Source of the DNA: CBDAQA01 sp965198865
GTDB lineage: Bacteria > Planctomycetota > Phycisphaerae > Tepidisphaerales > Tepidisphaeraceae
Reading direction: 5' to 3'
NCBI GenBank assembly: GCA_965198865.1
Contig: CBDAQA010000025.1
Location: forward strand, 124,001-188,000
Length of the DNA: 64,000 nucleotides
The position numbers were made by a program, and so were the translations under genes. Positions 42,255 through 50,012 of this stretch are shown here, one piece after another. Every line of letters starts with the position of its first letter. Position 1 is the stretch's first letter. A model generated the notes under the pieces. It ran no database searches and was not told where the DNA came from. It saw only the letters and a program-made list of their open reading frames with translations.

Positions 42255-43549
42255 ACGCTCGCCAGTTCGCGCCCCGCCCGCACCACCGGCTCCGCCGACA
42301 ACAGCGACCACCGCGGCCGGCGGGGGCACAGCGTGACGTGCCGCTGCACCCGCACGTTCAGGTGGAACAGCCACAGCCGCCAGCGGATGGCCCACGCCGG
42401 CTTGGGGAACACGTTCCCGCCGAGGGTGGCGATGACCGCCTTGTGGATCTGCAGCGGGCCGGTGCCGTTCAGCCCCAGCTCGCGGAAGGCATGGTCGTAG
42501 CTGTCGCGGATCAGCCGCCAGAACGGCGTGGTCGACCCGACGACGAAATTGCGATGCCGCCGGCGCGCGACGCGGGTCGACATCCGCCCGTCGAGCACCG
42601 CCGCCACGTCGGCCGCGCACGCCTCAGCCGACGCCATCGCCAGCGTCAGCCCGGTCGAGAAGATCGGGTCGAGGAAGCAGGCCGCATCGCCGACCAGGAA
42701 GTACCCGGGCCCCGCGTACGGGGCGCAGGTGTAGCTGAAGTCGGCGGCCACGTGGTTGTCGTCGGGCCCCGTCGCGTCGCGCATGCGGTGGCGGACCAGC
42801 GGGCAGCGGTCGATCGCCCACCGCAACAGTTGGTCGGCCGGCACGCCAGCCTGCTTCGCGGTGTCGGGGAACGTGACGAAGCCGACGCTGGTCCGCGTCT
42901 CGGTCAGCCCGATGATCCAGAACCACCCCTCGTCGCACCAGACGATGGTCGGGTGACCGGTGGCCGGCCCAGGCAGCCGTTCGACCCCGTCGAAGTGGGC
43001 GAAGTGGGCGACCTTGCCGTCGGGGAGGGTCCGCCGCGTCCGCAGGTGCCGGCCGACGACGGCCGACTGGCCGCTGGCATCGATCAGCACGCGACCGGTG
43101 AGGTGTACACCGCCGGCCGTGACGCGGACTTCGCCGTCGGCCAGGCGATCGATCCGCTGGATCGGCGTCTGCTGCCGCACGTCGACGCCCGCCTCGGCGG
43201 CGGCGTCGAGCAGCATCTCGTCGAACGGGGCACGCTCGATGTTGAACGTCGGCGACCCCGGCAGCAGCCCCTGCTCGAACGAGAACCGCACGCCGCCGTC
43301 GACGTCGGTCGCCATCGCGAACTCGGCCCCCAGCTTGGTCACGTGCGGCAGCCGCCCGAGCCGGTCCTCCAGCCCCAGCCGGCGGATCAGCGGCAGGTTG
43401 TACGGCAGCACCGACTCGCCGATGTGGAACCGCGGGAACGCGGCCTTCTCCAGCAGCACGACGGACCTGCCAGCCCGCGCCAGTTGCCGGGCCGCCGTCG
43501 CCCCACCGGGGCCGCCGCCGATCACGATCGCGTCGAAGTCGGTCTTCAC
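42251..43549 (-). CDS. FAD-dependent halogenase-like monooxygenase
   Basis: A 432-residue flavoprotein with 'IGGGPGGATAARQLA' (9-23), 'FPRFHIGESVLP' (37-48), Lys71 in 'HVTKLGAEF', 'GWFWIIGL' (207-214) and 'YFLVGDAACFLDPIFSTGL' (282-300). The K-x-G-A-x-F lysine and the W-x-W-x-I motif are hallmarks of flavin halogenases of the phenol/pyrrole group (the Pro of WxWxIP is Gly here). Xanthomonadin pigments are brominated, and FAD proteins recur in aryl-polyene loci, so ring halogenation or hydroxylation are both plausible. GTG 43549 overlaps the chorismatase stop. Confidence 0.8.
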   Translation of the reverse strand: MKTDFDAIVIGGGPGGATAARQLARAGRSVVLLEKAAFPRFHIGESVLPYNLPLIRRLGLEDRLGRLPHVTKLGAEFAMATDVDGGVRFSFEQGLLPGSPTFNIERAPFDEMLLDAAAEAGVDVRQQTPIQRIDRLADGEVRVTAGGVHLTGRVLIDASGQSAVVGRHLRTRRTLPDGKVAHFAHFDGVERLPGPATGHPTIVWCDEGWFWIIGLTETRTSVGFVTFPDTAKQAGVPADQLLRWAIDRCPLVRHRMRDATGPDDNHVAADFSYTCAPYAGPGYFLVGDAACFLDPIFSTGLTLAMASAEACAADVAAVLDGRMSTRVARRRHRNFVVGSTTPFWRLIRDSYDHAFRELGLNGTGPLQIHKAVIATLGGNVFPKPAWAIRWRLWLFHLNVRVQRHVTLCPRRPRWSLLSAEPVVRAGRELASV

Positions 43550-44346
43550 GTGGTCCTCTCCGCGAGCCCCTCGATCTCCACCAGCAGTTCCGGCCGGCAC
43601 AGCTCGGCCGCGACCCACTCCACCCGCCACGCCGATGGCAGCAGCGGTTGCACGTCGGCCGGGTTGACCTCGGGACGATGGTACACGCGGACGTCGACCA
43701 GCGCAAACGACGCGCCGGCCGCAGTGATGACCGCCGCCAGGTTCGTCAGCGTCTCGGCGACCTGGCCGTGCAGGTCGCCGAGGTGGACGGAATCCTCGCC
43801 GCGGATGCTGGCGGTGCCGCCGACGAGGAGCCGATCGCCGGCGCGGGTGGCGCGCGCGAACGATGGCGGGCGAGGCCCGTAGCGCGACGAGTAGCGGTGC
43901 GGCGGGACCTGCCGGGGGTTGTTGACCGGGACGCCCGGCTCGTCGGCGAACAGGCCGTGGACCCACAAATCGCGGCCGGCGTGACCGACGCCCGACGCGG
44001 TGGCGAAGAGCGCCTGCGGGTACCGCTCGAACGCCGCGATGCGGCCGGCGTTGAACGCCATGTAGCGCGTCTGGTCATCGCCCAGGGGGTCGTTGATGCC
44101 GGGCAGGAAGTTCCAGAATCGGACCGGGTGGTCGCCGGTCCGGAGAAACCCGCCGAAGGCACTCGACACGGCGGCGGTCAACTCGTCGGCGGACAGGTCG
44201 ACGGCGTTCGGCAGGCGCCACGCCGAGCGGCGCAGCCCCTGTGGTCGCGTGGCCCATGGCGGGACGTCGGGGGCCGGGGCAAGTTCGGCGGGCGCGACGT
44301 AGGGCGGTACCACGGCGCGAAGTTTACCGGCCGGTGTCCCGACCAC
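43546..44346 (-). CDS. Chorismatase (FkbO/Hyg5/XanB2-like)
   Basis: A 266-residue protein with a RidA/YjgF-like fold and chorismatase signatures: 'VRFWNFLPGINDP', 'DDQTRYMAFNAGR', 'ATASGVGH', 'LWVHGLFADEPGVPVNNPRQVPPHRYSSRYG' in parts, and 'SFARATRAGDRLLVGGTASI'. Family members hydrolyse chorismate to 3-hydroxybenzoate (Hyg5, XanB2) or to dihydroxycyclohexadienoate (FkbO). In XanB2 the hydroxybenzoate starts the xanthomonadin chain, which fits the ligase, ACP and ketosynthase here. GTG 44346 has 'GAAGAG' 5 bases upstream. Confidence 0.85.
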   Translation of the reverse strand: MVGTPAGKLRAVVPPYVAPAELAPAPDVPPWATRPQGLRRSAWRLPNAVDLSADELTAAVSSAFGGFLRTGDHPVRFWNFLPGINDPLGDDQTRYMAFNAGRIAAFERYPQALFATASGVGHAGRDLWVHGLFADEPGVPVNNPRQVPPHRYSSRYGPRPPSFARATRAGDRLLVGGTASIRGEDSVHLGDLHGQVAETLTNLAAVITAAGASFALVDVRVYHRPEVNPADVQPLLPSAWRVEWVAAELCRPELLVEIEGLAERTT

Positions 44347-44361
44347 AACCGCTCTTCGGCA

Positions 44362-46008
44362 TCACCGGACGACGCGGGCGATCAGGAACGACTCCGGCGG
44401 GATGGGGCCGAACACGAAGGGGAGGCGGTCGCCATAGGAGGCGTAGAAGCCGCCGCCCATGGGGTTGTTCATCGTGGTCAGCCAGTAGCCGGGGCCGACG
44501 TCGATGCGGTCGATCACGGTGGCCCCGGCCGGGACGCGGGCGAGGCCGTCGTTGTCGAGCGGAAGGACGACGATGTCGCCCTTGGGCAACTGCGGATGGG
44601 CGGCGTCGACCGGCCGGGCACCGCCCAGCTGCATGTAGTACTGGAAGCCCCAGTGGCCGGTGAACCAGACGGCCGGGCCGGCGGTGCGGCGGGCGACGTC
44701 ACGGTTGGCGACGGCGACGCGGTACTCGGCGATCGCGATCGCTATCGCCAACCCGGCGGCGACCCCGGCGGCCACGCGGATCGGGCGCGGTCGTCTTCCC
44801 TCGACGGCACGCACGGCCAGGATGCACGCGGCCGGCATGAGCGGCAGGACCGATCGGACGTTCACGGTCCAGTTCAGCACCGCGGCGAAGACGAACACGC
44901 CGGCGATCCACGTGAGCAGGAACAACTGCGGGCGGCGATCGACGTGGCCAAGCCCGCGACAGCAGGCCACCAGCACCGCCACGCCGGCGACCGCCAGCAA
45001 GCCGTACTGCGCATAGTAGATGTAGGCGTGAGCCGTCCAGCCGGTGGGCGTGCGACAGACGGCCATCGCGGCCAGGCCGAGCGCTGCGATGGCTGCGAGC
45101 AGGAACGCCACGCGCACGGTCGCGCTGCGACCGTTGCCGGGGAACAGGGACGCGGTGACGGCGACGGCCGCGATCGACAGGCCGCCGCCGCCGACGAAGC
45201 ACAGGGTGTTCAGCGCCCGCGGGATCGGCGGCAACATGTCGGACGCCTTCGCCGTCCGCGCGTAGGCGGCCGCGTCGCGCACCATCCCGATCCCGTACCG
45301 GTGCGACGTGAAGTGGTCCCACGCCAGCAGGCCGGCGATCGGGAACAACAGCACGACGGCCTGCGTAATGCGGGCCGACCCGCGCCGCGCCGGACACAGG
45401 AACGCGTGGGCGGCGAGCAGCGGGACCAGGTCGATCCCCGGGTACTTGGTCAGCACGGCGGCGGCGGCCAACACGGACGACCCGGCGAACAGCGAGATGG
45501 CGTGCGGCGTCCGATCGGCGGCCGAGCCGCGGACCCAGAGCAGGACCGACCAGACCCACAGGCACGCCATCGGCACGTCGCACATCAGCGTGGTGGCCGA
45601 GACGAGGAACGCCGGGGTGACGACCATCAGCGACGTGGCGGCGAGGGGGCTTCGGCAGAAGCGTGCGGCGAGCAGGTAGGTGCCGACGGCCGCCAGCACG
45701 CCGACCGGCAACAGCGCCGCGTGCAGGGCGACGTCGGACCAGCCGAGCAGCAGGCCGGCGGCGGCCATGTAGTAGCAGACGCCGGGCGGGTTCTGCATGA
45801 ACTGGACGAACGGCTGGGTCGTGCCGAGCCAGTTGCCGGTGAAGCCGTACGGGTCGAGCGGGTGGGCGGCGATGTGCCGGGCGGCCCAGACGTAGCAGGG
45901 GTCGTCGATGTTCAGCGGCCGGGCGAGGAACGGGGCGAGCAACGCCGCGCAGCCGATCGCCACGACGAGCAGGTCGCGACGGGAGGCGGGGACGGCGGGC
46001 CACGGCAT
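44362..46008 (-). CDS. GT39/ArnT-like integral membrane glycosyltransferase
   Basis: A 548-residue protein with about eleven membrane segments. The first periplasmic loop carries 'RPLNIDDPCYVWAARHIAAHP', with the D-D pair that is catalytic in ArnT/PMT-type (GT-C fold) transferases using polyprenyl-phosphate sugars. A C-terminal soluble domain follows residue 430. It lies between the ketosynthase and chorismatase genes in the same orientation, so it may glycosylate the polyene or its lipid carrier in the periplasm. Donor and acceptor are unknown. Confidence 0.8.
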   Translation of the reverse strand: MPWPAVPASRRDLLVVAIGCAALLAPFLARPLNIDDPCYVWAARHIAAHPLDPYGFTGNWLGTTQPFVQFMQNPPGVCYYMAAAGLLLGWSDVALHAALLPVGVLAAVGTYLLAARFCRSPLAATSLMVVTPAFLVSATTLMCDVPMACLWVWSVLLWVRGSAADRTPHAISLFAGSSVLAAAAVLTKYPGIDLVPLLAAHAFLCPARRGSARITQAVVLLFPIAGLLAWDHFTSHRYGIGMVRDAAAYARTAKASDMLPPIPRALNTLCFVGGGGLSIAAVAVTASLFPGNGRSATVRVAFLLAAIAALGLAAMAVCRTPTGWTAHAYIYYAQYGLLAVAGVAVLVACCRGLGHVDRRPQLFLLTWIAGVFVFAAVLNWTVNVRSVLPLMPAACILAVRAVEGRRPRPIRVAAGVAAGLAIAIAIAEYRVAVANRDVARRTAGPAVWFTGHWGFQYYMQLGGARPVDAAHPQLPKGDIVVLPLDNDGLARVPAGATVIDRIDVGPGYWLTTMNNPMGGGFYASYGDRLPFVFGPIPPESFLIARVVR

Positions 46009-46050
46009 GCGGCATGTTGGAACCGGCCGGGCGGGCGGTGTCCACCCTCG

Positions 46051-48060
46051 TCACGCCGGGCCGACGGTGACGCCGGCCGCGGTGCCCTCGTGACCGGTGG
46101 CGACGACGGACGTGGGCGACTGCGCGGACAAGGCAACCACGACGGCGGCGAGCGGGTCGACGGCGAACCGGGTGGGACCGTGCGCCGAGCCGTTGACGAC
46201 CGGCACGGTGCGGCCCAGCCGGGCCAGCACGGCCCGGATTGCCGATGCGCCCCTCGCGGATGCGGTGGCAGCGACCGCGCCGCGGACGCGGCCGCCACGA
46301 GCCTCGACGGAACGGCGGCTCTCCAGGATCAGCGCGACCGACCCGGCGGCGGTGGTGACCGGGTGTCCGGCGTGGCGGTAGGCGGCATCGACGATGTCGG
46401 ACTGTTCTTCAGCGGCGCCGACGACGGCCCGGTCCCAGTCGCCATTGGCGATGCGAAGGGCGGCCAGGCGCAGGGCGTCGAGGCCGGACGTGTTGGAGCC
46501 GATGATCGTCTGGCACGCGCCGGTCAGGCCGTGGGCGAGGCTGACGTGCGCGGCGGCGGCGTTGGGGACGCCCTCGGCGAACAGCATGGGGTTGGCGGCC
46601 GCGTAGCCGCCGTCGACCACGCCGCGGTAGTACTCGACGGCGTAGGCGGTCCCGCCATGCGCGGTGCCGAGCAGCACGGCCGTGTCGGACGGGACCGGTT
46701 GGCCGTCGGTGAAGCCGGCATCGCGCAGGGCCAGGGCGGTGGCGGCGAGCGTGAGCTTGACGTACGGGCTGAGCCGGCGCACGCGGCGGGCGTTCAGCAG
46801 CGGGAGCAGGTCTTGCTCGCCGGGCGAGAGCAGGACGGCGACGCCGGTGATGAGGACATCTTGGCGCGTGGGGGGCGGACCCGCGGCGGCGCCGTGGGCT
46901 TCGCTCAATACGACGGCGGTGTTGGCGCCGCCGAAGCCGAGCGAGGTGTTGAGCGTGCGGCGGATCGTGGCGCGGCGCGGGTCGCCGGTGGCGAGGGACA
47001 GGCCGGGGAAGTCGACGTCCGATTTGGCGGTGTGTGCGGTGGGCGGGACGGTGCCGGCACGCAGGGCCAGGGCGGACAGGATCAGCTCGACGGCGCCGGC
47101 GGCGCCGAGCGTGTGGCCGACGTGGCTCTTGAGGGCGACCACCGGCACGCGCGGCAGGTCGTTGCCGAAGACGGCGGCCAGGGCGGCGGCCTCGCCGGCG
47201 TCGTTGTCGGGGGTGGCGGTGGCGTGGGCGGCGATCAGGTCGACGTCGGACGGGGCGACGCCGGCGCGGGCGAGCGCCGCGTTGATCGCCATCGCCGCCC
47301 CGCGGCCGGCGGGATGCGGCTGGGTCAGGTGGTGGGCGTCGGCCGACTCGCCGTAGCCGGCCACCGTGGCGATCGGCGTCGCGCCGGGGCGGCCCGCCCG
47401 CTCCATCACGACGAGGGCGTACCCCTCGCCAAGCTTCATGCCCCGGCGATCGCGTGCGAACGGCCTGGGCGGCCCGTCGGTCACCAGGCGGAGCGCGTTG
47501 AAACCTGCGTAGGCGTACTCGCTGACCGCGTCGTAGCCGCCGGCGATCACGAGGTCGAGCTCGCGCGTCTCCAGCAGGGTCACGGCCAGCGCGACGCTGC
47601 CGAGGCTGGACGAGCAGGCCGAGCAGGTGGTGACGGCATCGCCGCCGATCGGCAGGCCAGCGATGACGTCGCGCAGCGTGCTGGCGGCGAGGAAGCGTTG
47701 GAGGTGAGCGGGGTCGCCGGAGCGGAGGAACGCGCCGCCGGAGCGCATGCCGTGGAGCGTGGTGCCGAGCACGATGCCGACGCGGTGCGGCGGATACGGG
47801 AGCGCGTCGCCGAAGCCGCGGAGGGCGTCGAGGGTCGCCCGGCGGAGATAGCGAGCCTCGCGGGTGAGGTGCGGGGCGAAGTCGGCCGGGAGGTCGGGGG
47901 CCTGGTAGCCGCCCTTGTGGTCGGGCGACGGCTGCTCGAGCGCGCCCATGGGCCCGAGGGCATCACGGCCGGCGAGGAGGGCGGCCCAGGTCTCGGCGGC
48001 GGTGAGGCCGAGCGGCGTGACGGCGGCCAGGGCGGTGATGACGATCGGGTCGACGGGCAT
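46051..48060 (-). CDS. Ketosynthase/chain-length-factor fusion (KS-CLF)
   Basis: A 669-residue protein with two ketosynthase-like halves. The first (1-385) is a complete FabF-type KS: Cys149 in 'TCSACSSSLG', His279 in 'AAHATATPDND', and Lys311/His316 in 'KSHVGHTLGAAG'. The second (about 400-669) keeps the fold ('ACQTIIGSNTSGLDALRLA', 'DRAVVGAAEEQSD') but has Asn where the nucleophile Cys should be, and it is C-terminally short. This is the arrangement of a chain-length factor. Aryl-polyene systems use separate KS and CLF subunits, so a single-chain fusion is unusual. It probably performs iterative two-carbon elongation on the ACP. Confidence 0.88.
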   Translation of the reverse strand: MPVDPIVITALAAVTPLGLTAAETWAALLAGRDALGPMGALEQPSPDHKGGYQAPDLPADFAPHLTREARYLRRATLDALRGFGDALPYPPHRVGIVLGTTLHGMRSGGAFLRSGDPAHLQRFLAASTLRDVIAGLPIGGDAVTTCSACSSSLGSVALAVTLLETRELDLVIAGGYDAVSEYAYAGFNALRLVTDGPPRPFARDRRGMKLGEGYALVVMERAGRPGATPIATVAGYGESADAHHLTQPHPAGRGAAMAINAALARAGVAPSDVDLIAAHATATPDNDAGEAAALAAVFGNDLPRVPVVALKSHVGHTLGAAGAVELILSALALRAGTVPPTAHTAKSDVDFPGLSLATGDPRRATIRRTLNTSLGFGGANTAVVLSEAHGAAAGPPPTRQDVLITGVAVLLSPGEQDLLPLLNARRVRRLSPYVKLTLAATALALRDAGFTDGQPVPSDTAVLLGTAHGGTAYAVEYYRGVVDGGYAAANPMLFAEGVPNAAAAHVSLAHGLTGACQTIIGSNTSGLDALRLAALRIANGDWDRAVVGAAEEQSDIVDAAYRHAGHPVTTAAGSVALILESRRSVEARGGRVRGAVAATASARGASAIRAVLARLGRTVPVVNGSAHGPTRFAVDPLAAVVVALSAQSPTSVVATGHEGTAAGVTVGPA

Positions 48061-48382
48061 GGGGAGGATCAGTGCAGAGTGACAAGTGCAGAATGGAAGT
48101 GAGACGCATCAGTCGCGGCAGTCACGCCGCTTTTCATCCATATGCCGGCCACAGCGGGTTGCATCTCCGCGTAGCGGTCGCCCCGAAGGGGCACTCTTTG
48201 GATCGGCGGAGGAGTGCCCCTACGGGGCGACCGCTACGCGGCAGATAAGGCTACAAATAGTTGCAGCCCGCTCGAGTCGTGTCGCATTCGCCTCTCCGCC
48301 GCTTGCGGTGTCGAGAATCGGTGCCCGTGCCGTGTCGTTGGCCTGCCACGGGCGCTGATCCGCGAAGCCGCAAGCGGCGCAT
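48061..48382. other. Operon-internal gap with repeats
   Basis: A 322-base gap between the LpxL-like gene and the KS-CLF gene. It contains a half copy of the TGCAGAATG repeat (about 48070-48100) and the type E palindrome (48168-48240). No gene is supported. The downstream operon may have its own promoter here. Confidence 0.5.
48168..48240. repeat. 29-bp-stem palindrome (type E copy 2)
   Basis: Left arm 48168-48196 pairs with 48212-48240 over 29 bases with a single mismatch. The arms share the GCGTAGCGGTCGCCCC... sequence with the uricase palindrome at 29038-29102, but the loop differs, as expected for a dispersed palindromic element whose arms are under selection or recently copied. Confidence 0.85.
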
Positions 48383-49225
48383 TCATCGTTCTGCACTCGC
48401 GCCCTCGCGGAACGCTGGGTGCAACACTAGCCACTGCGTGGGGTGGGCTTCCAGCTGGGCGGCCAACTCGGCGGCGTATTGGGCTAGGGAAGTTGGGACG
48501 TCGGTCACGTTGATGGCCGGGCGGATGCGGATTGTCACGCGGCCGTCGGGCTGGCGGATCGAGAACAGCGGCACGACCGGGGCGCCGGCCGACATCGCGA
48601 GCTTGAACGGGCCTGTGGGGAGCGCGAGGTGGCCGCCGAGGACCTCGGCGTCGAGACCTTTTTGGCCGGGGAGCAGGCGATCGCCCTGGATGACGACGAC
48701 CTCGTCGCGGAGCAGCGCCTCGCGCAGGCGCATCCAGCCGGCGAGCGAGCCGTCGTCGACGGGTGCCTCGACGACGCCGATCTGGTTGCGCAGGCGGCGG
48801 CGGAGGCGGTCGAAGGCGGGGACGGCGTCGCGCTTGAACACGACGTGGACGCGCTTCTCCTCGGCGGCGAGGGCGGCGAGGCCGACTTCGAACGATCCCA
48901 TGTGGGCGGTGATCAGGACGGCCCCGCGGCCGGCGGCGCGGGCGGCGCGGTAGGCGGCGACGTCCTCGGGCGGGGCGGCGGCCTCGCCATCGGCGGTGCC
49001 ACGGCCGACGTCGGCGACGAAGTCGTAGAAGTGGCCGAGCACGGCGAGGCCGAAGGTCCTCGGGGCGACCGTCGGGGCGAGGCGGGCCCCGTTGGCGGCG
49101 GTGGCGCGGCGGACCGGGGGGCTGGCGAGCCACGCGAGGCGGATGAACAGCGGGCGGGCGACGCGCACGAGACCGGGGGCGGCGTCGGTCAGGCGGAAGA
49201 GGAGAGCGAGGCAGAAGGCTGTCAT
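48383..49225 (-). CDS. LpxL/HtrB-like lauroyl-type acyltransferase
   Basis: A 280-residue lysophospholipid/lipid A acyltransferase-like protein. The catalytic box is 'LITAHMGSFEVGLAAL' (H-x4-E), followed by 'EVVVIQGDRLLPGQKG', 'FKLAMSAGAPVVPLF' and 'HPTQWLVLHPAF'. The N-terminus is amphipathic and probably inserts in the inner membrane. In aryl-polyene loci such acyltransferases are fused or adjacent to a glycosyltransferase and attach the polyene to a lipid. It lies 70 bases downstream of the LolA-like gene, with a GC-rich hairpin (49251-49283) in between. Confidence 0.85.
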   Translation of the reverse strand: MTAFCLALLFRLTDAAPGLVRVARPLFIRLAWLASPPVRRATAANGARLAPTVAPRTFGLAVLGHFYDFVADVGRGTADGEAAAPPEDVAAYRAARAAGRGAVLITAHMGSFEVGLAALAAEEKRVHVVFKRDAVPAFDRLRRRLRNQIGVVEAPVDDGSLAGWMRLREALLRDEVVVIQGDRLLPGQKGLDAEVLGGHLALPTGPFKLAMSAGAPVVPLFSIRQPDGRVTIRIRPAINVTDVPTSLAQYAAELAAQLEAHPTQWLVLHPAFREGASAER

Positions 49226-49250
49226 CGCGGGGTGGTGAGGGGAGCGGATC

Positions 49251-49283
49251 GGGCGCGCCCGTGCCCCGCTGAAGCGGGCGCGC
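49251..49283. repeat. GC-rich inverted repeat between lolA-like and lpxL-like genes
   Basis: GGCGCGCCCG (49251-49260) pairs perfectly with CGGGCGCGCC (49274-49283) around a CCGCTGAAGCGG-like core. It resembles the inner hairpin of the junction at 40914-40970. No T-run follows. Confidence 0.55.
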
Positions 49284-49295
49284 CGGTCGGTGGCG

Positions 49296-50012
49296 CTATC
49301 TGGGCGGCGTGACCCCGGCGAGGGGTTCGACCTCGCGCGTGCCGGCGGGGACGTGCAGCTCGAGGTCGGCGTCGGTCACGGTGGCGTGCAGGTCGGCGTG
49401 GGCGAAGGTGAGGAGGGTGCGGTCGCCGTCGGCGTCGATCGTCTCGGTGCGGCGGATCGCGCCGGTCGCGCGGTCGAGCGTCACGCGCACCTCGCGGACG
49501 TGCTGGCGGAGGCCCTCGGTGGAGGGCGTCAGCCTCAGGGCCAACGCGCCGGCGTCGGCGTTGGGCAGGCGGTCGAAGGTGAAGAACTTGGCGAGCACGT
49601 CGAGCCGGGGGAGCGGGCTGGCGGCGAGCGCGCCGAGCTGGCCCTGCACGGGGTAAGACTCGACCACGGCCTGGTCGGGGTAGTAGAGGCGGATCTGGTC
49701 GGCGGTGACCCGCATGGCCGAGGGGCGCGGGGCGGCGGTGGTCCAGAGGGAGACGGGGCCTCGGGCGACGACGGTGCCGGTGCTGACCAGCGGGCGCTTC
49801 AGGAGCGGGGTGAACCGCTCCTGGCGGAAGTCGGCGCGGACGGCCGCGGCGCGGGCGGCGGCGGCGTCGACCTGCTGCATCTCGGTCCAAAGCTGCGGGT
49901 CGGCGGGATGGGTTGCGGGGGCGGCGGCGAGGAGCAGGGGCAGCAGGATCGACCGGGCAGTGCGGCGGGTCGCGAAGGCGGAAGCGACCGCGAAGCGAGT
50001 TTCGCGATTCAC
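49296..50012 (-). CDS. LolA-like outer-membrane lipoprotein carrier
   Basis: A 238-residue protein with a signal sequence (to about residue 33) and a LolA-type half-barrel: 'VRADFRQERFTPLLKRPLVSTGTVVARG', 'LWTTAAPRPSAMRVTADQIRLYYPDQAVVESYP', later 'VREVRVTLDRATGAIRRTETIDADGDRTLLTF' (quoted here as family landmarks). The F-x-Q-x-R and L-x-x-P-x-x-S-x-G elements are typical. Aryl-polyene loci carry a dedicated LolA homologue presumed to chaperone the lipid-polyene across the periplasm. GTG 50012 overlaps the ACP-dehydratase stop. Confidence 0.85.
   Translation of the reverse strand: MNRETRFAVASAFATRRTARSILLPLLLAAAPATHPADPQLWTEMQQVDAAAARAAAVRADFRQERFTPLLKRPLVSTGTVVARGPVSLWTTAAPRPSAMRVTADQIRLYYPDQAVVESYPVQGQLGALAASPLPRLDVLAKFFTFDRLPNADAGALALRLTPSTEGLRQHVREVRVTLDRATGAIRRTETIDADGDRTLLTFAHADLHATVTDADLELHVPAGTREVEPLAGVTPPR

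Noticed and set aside
43648..48102. A 1,484-codon open frame on the plus strand
   Set aside because: It is antisense to the chorismatase, GT39 and KS-CLF genes. Its translation is low-complexity Gly/Arg/Asp-rich with no domain, as expected in GC-rich shadow frames.
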